Origin: Bdellovibrio sp. CG10_big_fil_rev_8_21_14_0_10_47_8
Lineage (GTDB): Bacteria > Bdellovibrionota > Bdellovibrionia > Bdellovibrionales > Bdellovibrionaceae
Reading direction: 5' to 3'
DNA length: 10,637 nt
Assembly (NCBI GenBank): GCA_002773975.1
Contig: PEZR01000007.1
Span: 367-11,003 of the forward strand
Positions 1-5,416 of the stretch are shown here, piece after piece. Numbering within the stretch: the first letter of the stretch is position 1; each line of letters opens with the position of its first letter. A model generated the notes under the pieces. It saw only the letters and a list, made by a program, of their open reading frames with translations. It ran no database searches and was not told the origin of the DNA. A program made the translations under genes and the position numbers.

Positions 1-179
1 TTTTCTAAGCTCCCGATTTGTCTTTGAATCACCTGAACCTGAGCTTCGTAATGCAAACGATGACTGCTCTTGGGTCGACCCTTTGAGGCCCGCAAGTCTT
101 CGTGCATTTCATAACTGTTGATCTCGCGAGCGCCGAAATTGCTTGGCAAGCCCTTGGGCTGGATTTCTTCGATGTCCAT
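1..179 (-). CDS. N-terminal part of an unrecognised protein (runs off the window start)
   Basis: The reverse strand opens an uninterrupted reading frame with ATG at 179-177 that runs off the window edge after 59 codons. A strong Shine-Dalgarno sequence (GGAGG, complement of 184-188) lies four bases before the ATG, which is the main reason to believe the gene. The visible protein begins MDIEEIQPKGLPSNFGAREI and continues hydrophilic and charged, with a basic stretch (RASKGRPKSSHR, about residues 32-43) and then a segment that could start a helix (EAQVQVIQRQIGSLE). There is no signal peptide or membrane segment in this part, so a cytoplasmic protein is likely. I do not recognise the family. It is divergent from the recombinase gene at 532, across a 350-base repeat-rich spacer. 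Confidence 0.62.
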   Translation of the reverse strand, partial: MDIEEIQPKGLPSNFGAREINSYEMHEDLRASKGRPKSSHRLHYEAQVQVIQRQIGSLE

Positions 180-189
180 GAATCCTCCG

Positions 190-256
190 TTGTGCTTCAC
201 AAGTTCTGTGTTGTGAAACAAATCAAATTACGTTGTGATTTACATTATTGTGATTT
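190..256. repeat. Cluster of TTGTG/TTGTGA elements upstream of the leftward gene
   Basis: TTGTG-CTT-CACAA at 190-202 is a perfect inverted repeat with five-base arms. TTGTGAAA (211-218) and two copies of TTGTGATTT (233-241 and 248-256) follow in the same orientation. TGTGA is the half-site of CRP/FNR-type regulators, but no full TGTGA-N6-TCACA palindrome is present. The cluster may be a binding region for a regulator of the leftward gene, or just AT-rich repetition. Confidence 0.35.
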
Positions 257-276
257 TTGAGGGCCCGGACCGTCAA
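247..276 (-). promoter_or_regulatory. Possible promoter for the leftward gene at 179
   Basis: On the reverse strand, TTGACG (complement of 271-276, five of six consensus bases) is followed after 18 bases by CACAAT (complement of 247-252, four of six). Transcription would start near 240, giving a leader of about 60 bases before the ATG at 179. That leader would contain the TTGTG repeats listed separately. The -10 element is weak. Confidence 0.28.
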
Positions 277-342
277 GCTAAGTCTATGAAATGCCGAAAG
301 AATATTTGAAAATGACCTGGGGCCTGGGCATTTTTAATTCAG

Positions 343-370
343 ACTAGAGCTTATAGTTATAAGCTCTAGT
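343..370. repeat. 28-bp near-perfect palindrome (13-bp arms, 2-bp centre)
   Basis: The left arm ACTAGAGCTTATA (343-355) and right arm TATAAGCTCTAGT (358-370) are exact reverse complements separated by GT. The run of Ts typical of an intrinsic terminator does not follow directly on either strand, so a DNA-binding or recombination site is at least as likely. The total length equals that of a dif-type Xer site (11 + 6 + 11), and a tyrosine recombinase gene begins 162 bases downstream. Nothing in the sequence proves the two are connected. A dimeric repressor operator is the main alternative. Confidence 0.75.
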
Positions 371-467
371 GCTAAACCATTCTTTTTGCTGTTGAAATTT
401 AACATTATTGTTTCAAATTTTTGCCGAAACGAGCCGTGACTATGCGTGTTTGGACTAAGGTCTAGAA

Positions 468-508
468 TCTCGCGAGAGGTTTTCTGAATCAGATTTTGTC
501 CGTACAAT
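468..508 (+). promoter_or_regulatory. Possible promoter and operator for the recombinase gene
   Basis: TACAAT at 503-508 matches five of six bases of a sigma-70 -10 element and would start transcription about 17 bases before the ATG at 532. No good -35 lies at the right spacing (TTTCTG, 481-486, is poor). A 10-bp perfect palindrome, TCTCGCGAGA, sits at 468-477 just upstream, where an activator or repressor could bind. Confidence 0.38.
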
Positions 509-531
509 CCTGTCAGAGGATCTAACGACCC

Positions 532-1059
532 ATGCAGCAGAGATATTCTCTCAATAAAAACAAATATCTTTTGCCGCCCGAGGTTGAGCGCCTGCGCAAG
601 ATTTTAAAGGACTATCAAGTTCAAGATCCCAGAAACTGTCTGCTGCTCAGTCTTGCCCTGAGAACCGGAGGGCGAGCTCAAGAGCTCTTAAACTTAAGGA
701 AGACAGATCTCAATAGCTATGACCAGAGCGTGTTTATCCGCGGAATTAAGGGCAGCAACGATCGTGAAATCCCACTCCCCTCGCCGTTGTTTGAAGCAGT
801 CGAGAGGTTTGCAAAGCCCTTGTCCACGGCTTTGATTTTCCCCATCAGTTATCAGCGTTTGTATCAAATCTGGGAGTTTTACCGCCCAATTCCCAAAAAA
901 TTCCATGCCTTAAGACATACTTTTGCCATTGAGCTTTATCAAAAGACCAAAGACCTGCGTTTGGTGCAGGTCGCTTTGGGGCATCGGAATATCACCAACA
1001 CCATGGTTTATGCGGACTATGTGTATTCGCAGCAAGAGCTGCGTCGATTGATTCTGTAG
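532..1059 (+). CDS. Short tyrosine recombinase/integrase, catalytic domain only
   Basis: Tyrosine recombinases cut and rejoin DNA at specific sites through a covalent 3'-phosphotyrosine. All catalytic residues are visible: R48 in TGGRAQELL, K73 in the IKGSNDREIPL hairpin, H125 and R128 in HALRHTF, H151 in LGHRN, and the nucleophile Y160 nine residues later, the usual Xer/integrase spacing. The protein has 175 residues, against about 300 for XerC/XerD, and begins almost directly with the catalytic domain, so the N-terminal core-binding domain is missing. That size and opening recall the FimB/FimE DNA invertases, which also lack it. The start has only a distant ribosome-binding site (AGAGGA, 515-520, 11 bases away). 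No other phage or transposon gene is nearby. The catalytic domain is near certain; the DNA target is unknown. Confidence 0.9.
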   Translation: MQQRYSLNKNKYLLPPEVERLRKILKDYQVQDPRNCLLLSLALRTGGRAQELLNLRKTDLNSYDQSVFIRGIKGSNDREIPLPSPLFEAVERFAKPLSTALIFPISYQRLYQIWEFYRPIPKKFHALRHTFAIELYQKTKDLRLVQVALGHRNITNTMVYADYVYSQQELRRLIL

Positions 1060-1062
1060 ACT

Positions 1063-1096
1063 AAAGTCCAGCGCCAGACTAGCGCTGGAGATCTTT
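1063..1096. terminator. Hairpin between two convergent genes, possible two-way terminator
   Basis: TCCAGCGC (1067-1074) pairs perfectly with GCGCTGGA (1082-1089) around a seven-base loop. Beyond a three-base bulge, AAAG (1063-1066) can pair with CTTT (1093-1096). The hairpin follows the recombinase stop and includes the last codons and stop of the leftward gene. No strong T-run follows on either strand, so efficient intrinsic termination is uncertain, but the position between converging genes fits. Confidence 0.5.
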
Positions 1097-1420
1097 GATT
1101 TCCTGAGACAGGCGTTTTAGGTTGGCTTTTTCGTTGTATTTACCAGGCAGAGGAGCTGCAAAGAACTTGTCTTCAGAGGTTTGAACAGCCACCTGTTCGG
1201 GCTGATCGTAAACAGGAAGATCCTCTTTTTTAATTTCTCCGATAGCGCCCAGGGAGGTCTCGATTCCAGCTTCTTTTTTGAGTTTGTCATGAAGCTCTCG
1301 AGTGGCCTGATGGCTCTCTTCAATCATTTGGTTAAAGTCCAACTCAGGGGATTCGTCAGAGGCCGCAAAGGAGTTGATTCCAGTCATCAAGAGGACCATG
1401 GTTATCATCAATTTTTTCAT
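1079..1420 (-). CDS. Small exported protein of unknown function
   Basis: The 113-residue product starts with a clear signal peptide: MKK, a hydrophobic stretch (LMITMVLLMTGI), then SFA at 17-19, a plausible signal peptidase I cut before A20. The mature part of about 94 residues is strongly charged, rich in Glu, Lys and Asp, with helical segments (about 27-52 and 96-112) and no cysteine. It should therefore be a soluble periplasmic or secreted protein. I recognise no family or catalytic motif. AGGAG lies eight bases upstream of the ATG on the reverse strand. The overlapping plus-strand frame at 1181-1528 has no such support. The gene is alone in its direction, divergent from the oxygenase operon and convergent with the recombinase. 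Confidence 0.78.
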   Translation of the reverse strand: MKKLMITMVLLMTGINSFAASDESPELDFNQMIEESHQATRELHDKLKKEAGIETSLGAIGEIKKEDLPVYDQPEQVAVQTSEDKFFAAPLPGKYNEKANLKRLSQEIKDLQR

Positions 1421-1451
1421 CCGGGACTCCTATCGTCAGGGTTTCCACTAG

Positions 1452-1457
1452 AATATA
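1452..1457 (-). promoter_or_regulatory. Possible -10 element for the small exported protein gene
   Basis: TATATT on the reverse strand (complement of 1452-1457) would start transcription about 25 bases before the ATG at 1420. A convincing -35 is not visible at the matching distance, so this is tentative. Confidence 0.28.
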
Positions 1458-1542
1458 AAGCAAGGCTGGGACCAGAAAGCCCGGGTTTTTCAGAGGTCAA
1501 AGTCAACGAGGAGCCTTTCGGCCCATGAATTCGCAGAAAGGA

Positions 1543-1555
1543 TGTCTCGGAGACA
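1543..1555. promoter_or_regulatory. 13-bp palindrome, possible operator of the oxygenase/ABC operon
   Basis: TGTCTC-G-GAGACA is a perfect inverted repeat with six-base arms and a single-base centre. It lies 26 bases before the putative -35 of the operon at 1618, in the shared spacer with the divergent exported-protein gene. The size and symmetry fit a dimeric regulator. A second, weaker inverted pair, CTGTC (1570-1574) and GACAG (1584-1588), overlaps the -35. Confidence 0.4.
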
Positions 1556-1581
1556 ATCTTTGAAATCCCCTGTCAAACAGA

Positions 1582-1611
1582 TAGACAGTTCCGCCGCCCC
1601 TTCGATATGGT
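1582..1611 (+). promoter_or_regulatory. Possible promoter placed for a leaderless transcript of the 1618 gene
   Basis: TAGACA (1582-1587, five of six -35 bases) and TATGGT (1606-1611, four of six -10 bases, including the key TA at the start and final T) are separated by 18 bases. The -10 ends six bases before the ATG at 1618, so transcription would begin at or next to the start codon. No ribosome-binding site is present, which agrees with that reading. Confidence 0.38.
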
Positions 1612-1617
1612 TTTTTT

Positions 1618-2238
1618 ATGCCGATCAAATCTCTTTTTCCGAGTTCTGTTTCAGTGTCTCCTTTGGGCTCTGTACGCCAAGTCCAAAAAATCAATCAAGA
1701 GCTGTTGCCCGAGATTGAGCAAATTCGAAGGACGGACGAAACGGGCCAAAAGTGGAGTCAGAAAAGCTATCCCGGCGGATATACTTCTTACGCCACTCTG
1801 AATAGGTTGGATCAGTTCTCCACCAGTTTCCTGAACATAAGAAATAAGATTGATCTTCAGGTGCAAAAGTTTTCCCAGCATCTTGACATGGACCTTCAGG
1901 GGCGAAAATTGATCATGACCAATTTCTGGGTCAACATTATGCCGCCAAAAACAGTTCATTCCATGCATATTCATCCCTTGTCTGCGATCAGCGGAACTTA
2001 TTATGTGCAAACTCCTAAAAATTGCAGTGCGATCAAGTTTGAAGACCCGAGAATTGTTTGTTTTATGGGCTCTCCGCCGCGAAAAACGCGGGCCCGAGAT
2101 GACAATCAACGTTTTATTTCGCTGACCCCTCAAGCTGGGCAGGTGATTTTATTTGAGAGCTGGATGAGGCACGAAGTTCCCCCGAACCTTAGTCGCCAAA
2201 ACCGAATCAGCCTCAGTTTCAACTATGATTGGATCTAG
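1618..2238 (+). CDS. Putative 2OG-Fe(II) oxygenase (TIGR02466-like)
   Basis: Members of this superfamily use Fe(II), 2-oxoglutarate and oxygen to hydroxylate a substrate; no substrate is established for this branch as far as I know. The 206-residue protein shows the core signature: HSMHIHPLSAISGTYYV (114-130) with candidate iron ligands H117/H119, then FEDPR (141-145), then GQVILFESWMRHEVPPN (174-190) with the distal histidine H185, and finally R196 in NRISLSFNYDW, placed to bind 2-oxoglutarate. There is no signal peptide, so it is cytoplasmic. ATG 1618 is the first start after an in-frame stop at 1582 and has no ribosome-binding site. The stop lies three bases before the ABC ATPase start, so it is probably the first gene of that operon. 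Family assignment is by motif recall. Confidence 0.82.
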   Translation: MPIKSLFPSSVSVSPLGSVRQVQKINQELLPEIEQIRRTDETGQKWSQKSYPGGYTSYATLNRLDQFSTSFLNIRNKIDLQVQKFSQHLDMDLQGRKLIMTNFWVNIMPPKTVHSMHIHPLSAISGTYYVQTPKNCSAIKFEDPRIVCFMGSPPRKTRARDDNQRFISLTPQAGQVILFESWMRHEVPPNLSRQNRISLSFNYDWI

Positions 2239-2241
2239 ATC

Positions 2242-2976
2242 ATGATCGAAGTGCGGAATCTCGGCAAAAGATTTCCAAAATCCAACCAGGCTGTTTTTTC
2301 CGAAGTTCAGTTCTCAGTTCCCGCGGGTGATTTTGTTTCAATTCTTGGTCCTTCGGGCTGTGGTAAGTCCACGTTGTTGCGAATTTTGGCTGGCCTGGAG
2401 GCCCCCACCCATGGCCAAGTCCTCGGTGTTGATCAGGTTCAAAGTGGTCTTGTTTTTCAGGAGGCCAGGCTGATACCGTGGCAAACTTGTCTTGAAAATG
2501 TTTTGTTGCCAGTCCGGCTTCGACAAAGGGGAGGTCTAAATGAGGCCTCCGCTCGAGCCCGAGATTTGTTGACGCTTTTGGGGCTTCAGGAAAAAGAAAT
2601 GCATTTCCCGGCAGAGCTCAGCGGCGGAATGAAGATGCGGACAGCGCTGGCCAGGGGATTGATCACAAGCCCGTCCCTGCTGTTGTTGGACGAACCGTTC
2701 TCGGCCTTGGACGAACCCACACGCTGGAAGCTTCAAGAAGAACTCCGAGCTCTTTACGAGACACAAAAATGGACAGCTTTGTTTGTGACCCATTCCCTGG
2801 AGGAGGCTTGTTTTCTTTCTCAGCGTATTTTTATTTTTGATGCCAAGATCCGGAATTTTTTCGAGTTTCGCCCTGATCTGCCAGCGCATCGAAAGGCATC
2901 TTTGAGACAAGAGCTGTCTTTTTTTCAAGAGGTGCAAAGACTGCGAAAGATTTTTTTCGAGCGGAGTTTCCAATGA
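2242..2976 (+). CDS. ABC transporter ATP-binding protein, nitrate/sulfonate/taurine (SsuB/TauB) type
   Basis: This is the ATPase that powers uptake through the permease encoded next. All nucleotide-binding motifs are in order: Walker A GPSGCGKST (36-44), Q-loop VFQEARLIPW (72-80), signature LSGGM (127-131), Walker B LLLLDEP (146-152) followed by the D-loop SALD, and the switch histidine H184 in FVTHSLEEA. The fifth signature residue is M rather than the usual Q, and LIPWQTCLENV is typical of the SsuB/TauB/NrtD group. The 244-residue length is normal. The C-terminal 40 residues are basic and variable. The start follows the oxygenase stop by three bases without a clear ribosome-binding site, suggesting translational coupling. 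The stop overlaps the permease start as ATGA. Confidence 0.93.
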   Translation: MIEVRNLGKRFPKSNQAVFSEVQFSVPAGDFVSILGPSGCGKSTLLRILAGLEAPTHGQVLGVDQVQSGLVFQEARLIPWQTCLENVLLPVRLRQRGGLNEASARARDLLTLLGLQEKEMHFPAELSGGMKMRTALARGLITSPSLLLLDEPFSALDEPTRWKLQEELRALYETQKWTALFVTHSLEEACFLSQRIFIFDAKIRNFFEFRPDLPAHRKASLRQELSFFQEVQRLRKIFFERSFQ

Positions 2977-3728
2977 CAAATCGACGACCACTGTTGTTGC
3001 TCATTGCTCTTCTGCTGCTTGGCTGGGATTTATTGGTTCGGCTGAATGTGGTAGGGGCCTATCTTTTGCCGCCCCCTGCTCAGGTGCTTCAGGCCTTTCA
3101 GGATTTGGGACCCGAGTTGTGGCAGGCGGGTTTGCAGACTTTGTCTTCGGCGACCTTGGGTTTTTTGGGCAGTGCGATCTCTGGTTTTATTCTTGCGTTG
3201 ATCCTCAGCCGTTTTTCAGCTCTTAAACAGGCGGTTTTGCCGGTGGCGGTTTTTTTTCAAACGGTGCCGATCGTGGCGATCGCACCGCTTTTGGTGATTT
3301 GGTTTGGCTTTGGTGCCCCGACCGTCCGTGTGTCTGCTCTGATTGTTTCTTTTTTTCCACTGCTCGCAAACGCCTTGGTTGGCTTGGGTCAGAGTGATCC
3401 ACAGCTTCGTGAACTCTTTCGTGTTTATGGTGCCAGTCCCCGGCAGATTCTTTTTCAACTGCAGATCCCAAGCAGCTTGGCCTATCTGAATGCGGGGTTA
3501 AAGGTTGCCTCTGGTCTGGCTGTGGTCGGAGCCATCGTTGGTGAATTCGTCGCCGGAGGAGGTCTGGGGGGATTGATTGACTCGGCTCGAACTCAGCAGC
3601 GAGTAGATATTGTTTTTGCGGCACTTTTTTTGTCGGCTTTGATTGGGTTTTTCTATATGGCGTTGATCCGTTGGGGTTTTGGTCTGTTGTTGCGCCATCG
3701 TCCGTATTTCAATAAAGATTCTCTGTAA
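2973..3728 (+). CDS. ABC transporter permease, nitrate/sulfonate/taurine type
   Basis: This inner-membrane subunit forms the channel of the importer. Hydrophobic segments lie near residues 7-30, 57-79, 87-112, 118-138, 180-195 and 212-232, fitting a six-helix BPD_transp_1 permease. The cytoplasmic coupling loop that docks on the ATPase is visible as ELFRVYGASPRQILFQLQIP (147-166), a form of the EAA motif with its conserved Gly (153), followed by NAGLKVASGLAVVGAIVGEF. TVPIVAIAPLLVIWFGFG (98-114) is characteristic of the SsuC/TauC family. The 251-residue length is normal. The start overlaps the ATPase stop by four bases and has CGGAG six bases upstream. It probably works as a homodimer, since only one permease gene is present. 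Confidence 0.93.
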   Translation: MTNRRPLLLLIALLLLGWDLLVRLNVVGAYLLPPPAQVLQAFQDLGPELWQAGLQTLSSATLGFLGSAISGFILALILSRFSALKQAVLPVAVFFQTVPIVAIAPLLVIWFGFGAPTVRVSALIVSFFPLLANALVGLGQSDPQLRELFRVYGASPRQILFQLQIPSSLAYLNAGLKVASGLAVVGAIVGEFVAGGGLGGLIDSARTQQRVDIVFAALFLSALIGFFYMALIRWGFGLLLRHRPYFNKDSL

Positions 3729-3749
3729 ATTCCAACCACCGAGGTGTTT

Positions 3750-4724
3750 ATGTATCAATTGTGGCCCCTGATTCTAAGTCTATTTTGTCAACTCCCCGCG
3801 CTTTCTCAGGCGGCTGCACCGGAAAAATCCACTTTGAAGTTGGCCCTTAATTGGAAAGCAGAACCTCAGTTTGGTGGTTTTTATGAGGCCAGCTTCAGTG
3901 GACTTTTTAAAAAACATCAATTGGATGTGACTCTGCAAGAGGGCGGTTCGGGCACGCCGACCATTCAAATGTTGGCCTCAGGTCAGGTCGATTATGCGGT
4001 GGTCTCTGCGGACGAAATTGTTCTCTCGAGGGATCGCGGTGCTCCTGAAGTCGTGGCTCTTTTTGCTGTCTATCAAACCAATCCCGCCGGGATTATGACC
4101 CATGAGAATCAGAAATTTAAAAAACTAGAAGATGTCTTTCGCAATGAAGGAACCCTGATGTGGCAATCAGGTCTCCCCTATGCCCAGTATCTTGCAAAAA
4201 AATACGCCCCGCTCAAGGTGCACTCAGTTCCCTATTTGGGCGGGATCGGTCCCTTTCTGAAGGATCCGAAGAGCTCGCAACAGTGTTTTGTAACTTCGGA
4301 ACCGCTGGCCGCCCAGAAAGCGGGGGCCAAGGTAAAGACTTTTCTGGTTTCTGATTCAGGTTACAATCCCTATACGACTGTTCTGGCGGTCAGAGCATCG
4401 CGGTTAAAGAAGTATCCAGAAGAAGCCTCTTCCATGGTTCAAGCTGTGCGTGAGGGCTGGAGGGCCTATTTGGCGGATCCAAAGGCCAGCAATCAAAAGA
4501 TGGCCGGCATCAATAAAGCGATGGATGCAAAGACTTTTGCAGCCAGCGCCAAGGCTCAAAAGCCGCTGATTGAGCCCACCGCATCTCCTGGCCAAGGCCT
4601 GTCATCTGACCAGGGCCTTGGCCAAATGAGTAAGGAGCGTTGGGAAACCTTGGTGCAACAAATGCTTGAATTGAAGCTGATCCGGCAAAAAATATCTGCT
4701 TCCAGTCTTTTTAAAGATTTGTAA
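3750..4724 (+). CDS. ABC transporter substrate-binding protein, NMT1/THI5-like
   Basis: This is the periplasmic binding protein of the importer. The first 20 or so residues form a signal peptide (LWPLILSLFCQLPALSQA); the single cysteine is not in a lipobox, so signal peptidase I cleavage is likelier than lipidation. The mature protein opens with LKLALNWKAEPQFGGFYEA, the pattern of NMT1/THI5-like proteins that bind thiamine pyrimidine precursors, sulfonates or related compounds, and continues with EGGSGTPTIQMLASGQVDYAV. The ligand cannot be read from sequence. ATG 3750 is preferred over GTG 3744 because GAGG (3741-3744) sits five bases before it. The protein is 324 residues long. A glycine/glutamine segment near residues 279-291 (GQGLSSDQGLGQ) is encoded by a long DNA inverted repeat and may be an insertion. 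Confidence 0.88.
   Translation: MYQLWPLILSLFCQLPALSQAAAPEKSTLKLALNWKAEPQFGGFYEASFSGLFKKHQLDVTLQEGGSGTPTIQMLASGQVDYAVVSADEIVLSRDRGAPEVVALFAVYQTNPAGIMTHENQKFKKLEDVFRNEGTLMWQSGLPYAQYLAKKYAPLKVHSVPYLGGIGPFLKDPKSSQQCFVTSEPLAAQKAGAKVKTFLVSDSGYNPYTTVLAVRASRLKKYPEEASSMVQAVREGWRAYLADPKASNQKMAGINKAMDAKTFAASAKAQKPLIEPTASPGQGLSSDQGLGQMSKERWETLVQQMLELKLIRQKISASSLFKDL
4589..4624. repeat. 11-bp perfect inverted repeat inside the binding-protein gene
   Basis: TGGCCAAGGCC (4589-4599) and GGCCTTGGCCA (4614-4624) are exact reverse complements. Within the loop GTCA (4601-4604) can pair with TGAC (4607-4610), so the RNA could form a long GC-rich hairpin. It lies about 100 bases before the gene end, encodes the low-complexity GQGL...QGLGQ segment and is not followed by a T-run. 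It may be a small inserted element or an mRNA structure between this operon and yceD. Confidence 0.7.
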
Positions 4725-4744
4725 TTTCCCTTCGGAGAGCTGCG

Positions 4745-4753
4745 TGCTATATC
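4745..4753 (+). promoter_or_regulatory. Possible extended -10 promoter just before yceD
   Basis: TG-C-TATATC is an extended -10 element (TGn then five of six consensus bases). The hexamer ends six bases before the yceD ATG at 4760. No good -35 is seen, which an extended -10 can tolerate. The start has no usable ribosome-binding site; GGAG at 4733-4736 is 23 bases away. A leaderless transcript is plausible. Confidence 0.4.
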
Positions 4754-4759
4754 CGGCCC

Positions 4760-5332
4760 ATGATCATCAATTTACAAGAAATCCCTGACGCTGGAATGAC
4801 CTACACTTGCAATCAACACACTGGTGAGCTCAATGAAGTTCTCAAGGACCTGTTTGGCGAGGACGTCAAAGCCAAGGACAAGGTTCCTCATCTAGCCGAG
4901 TTTACAATTCACCCCCTACAGGCTGGAACCTATGAGCTTTCTGGTTTTGTGCGCACAGAGCTTCCTGAGGATTGTTCCCGTTGTGGTCTTGATTTTAAGC
5001 TCAAGGTTGATGAGAGCTTCAAGGAGCTCTTGCTCCCCGCCCAGCCCCTTCCTCGCAATGGGAAATACGGGAGAACCAATCACTTTTCTGAACTCACGGC
5101 CGAGGGGCCCACCGTGGTGGAATATCAAGGTCATCATTTCAATGCTGGGGAATACCTGCACGAGGTGATCGCTCTCACCGAGCCCCTAAATCCCGTGCCG
5201 CCCTGTGATTCCAAGAGAAACTGCCAAGTTTGTCAGAAACCCGTCCCTGAGGGGCAATTTAAGTATGAAGATGAGGGTTTTGAAAAGCCCAAGAGCCCCT
5301 TTGCTAATTTGAAGAGTATTAAGCTGAATTGA
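4760..5332 (+). CDS. yceD: YceD family protein (DUF177), metal-binding cysteine form
   Basis: YceD proteins are encoded next to rpmF (L32) in many bacteria and have been linked to large-subunit rRNA processing and accumulation; the exact mechanism is not settled to my knowledge. The 190-residue protein carries the family's core LSGFVRTELPEDCSRCGLDF (60-79) with a CxxC pair (C72, C75), and a later cluster PPCDSKRNCQVCQKP (147-161) with C149, C155 and C158, which together could bind a zinc ion. It ends in a conserved-looking PFANLKSIKLN segment. The ATG at 4760 lacks a ribosome-binding site; a leaderless start is suggested separately. An 84-base gap separates it from rpmF. The identification rests on the cysteine pattern and the neighbour. 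Confidence 0.86.
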   Translation: MIINLQEIPDAGMTYTCNQHTGELNEVLKDLFGEDVKAKDKVPHLAEFTIHPLQAGTYELSGFVRTELPEDCSRCGLDFKLKVDESFKELLLPAQPLPRNGKYGRTNHFSELTAEGPTVVEYQGHHFNAGEYLHEVIALTEPLNPVPPCDSKRNCQVCQKPVPEGQFKYEDEGFEKPKSPFANLKSIKLN

Positions 5333-5344
5333 CGCAAGATGTTC

Positions 5345-5382
5345 TTGATTTTTCAGGTGGAATCCGAATAGATTGACCACCT
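5345..5382 (+). promoter_or_regulatory. Possible promoter and operator of the rpmF-fab operon
   Basis: TTGATT (5345-5350) and TAGATT (5369-5374) are spaced by 18 bases, each matching four of six consensus bases, about 43 bases before rpmF. The inverted pair AGGTGG (5355-5360) and CCACCT (5377-5382) brackets the -10, a position where a repressor could act. The match is modest. Confidence 0.33.
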
Positions 5383-5416
5383 TCGTTTCAATTCAAGTTC
5401 CATAGAGAGGTTTACT

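Larger units (their letters stand above)
242..411. repeat. 10-bp direct repeat ACATTATTGT, two copies 160 bp apart
   Basis: ACATTATTGT occurs at 242-251 and again at 402-411. The similarity extends outward: both copies are preceded by ATTT (with one extra A in the second) and followed a few bases later by ATTTTTG. Both lie in the gene-free spacer, one near each divergent gene, with the 28-bp palindrome between them. The function is unknown; a shared regulator site or a recombination half-site are possibilities. Confidence 0.5.

Noticed and set aside
291..347. An 18-codon frame (MPKEYLKMTWGLGIFNSD) ending inside the 28-bp palindrome, which could look like a leader peptide
   Set aside because: No ribosome-binding site, no runs of regulatory codons and no terminator/antiterminator pair beyond the palindrome.
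1421..1617. A TPP (thiamine) riboswitch upstream of the operon, expected if the transporter carried a thiamine precursor
   Set aside because: The conserved CUGAGA and ACCUG-type blocks are not present in this spacer, and the likely transcript would have no leader.
1503..1694. 63-codon minus-strand frame overlapping the oxygenase start
   Set aside because: Arg- and Pro-rich random-looking product over a regulatory spacer, with no supporting ribosome-binding site or family resemblance.
1651..2133. 160-codon open frame on the minus strand opposite the oxygenase
   Set aside because: No recognisable protein features; the plus-strand frame has clear oxygenase motifs and operon spacing.
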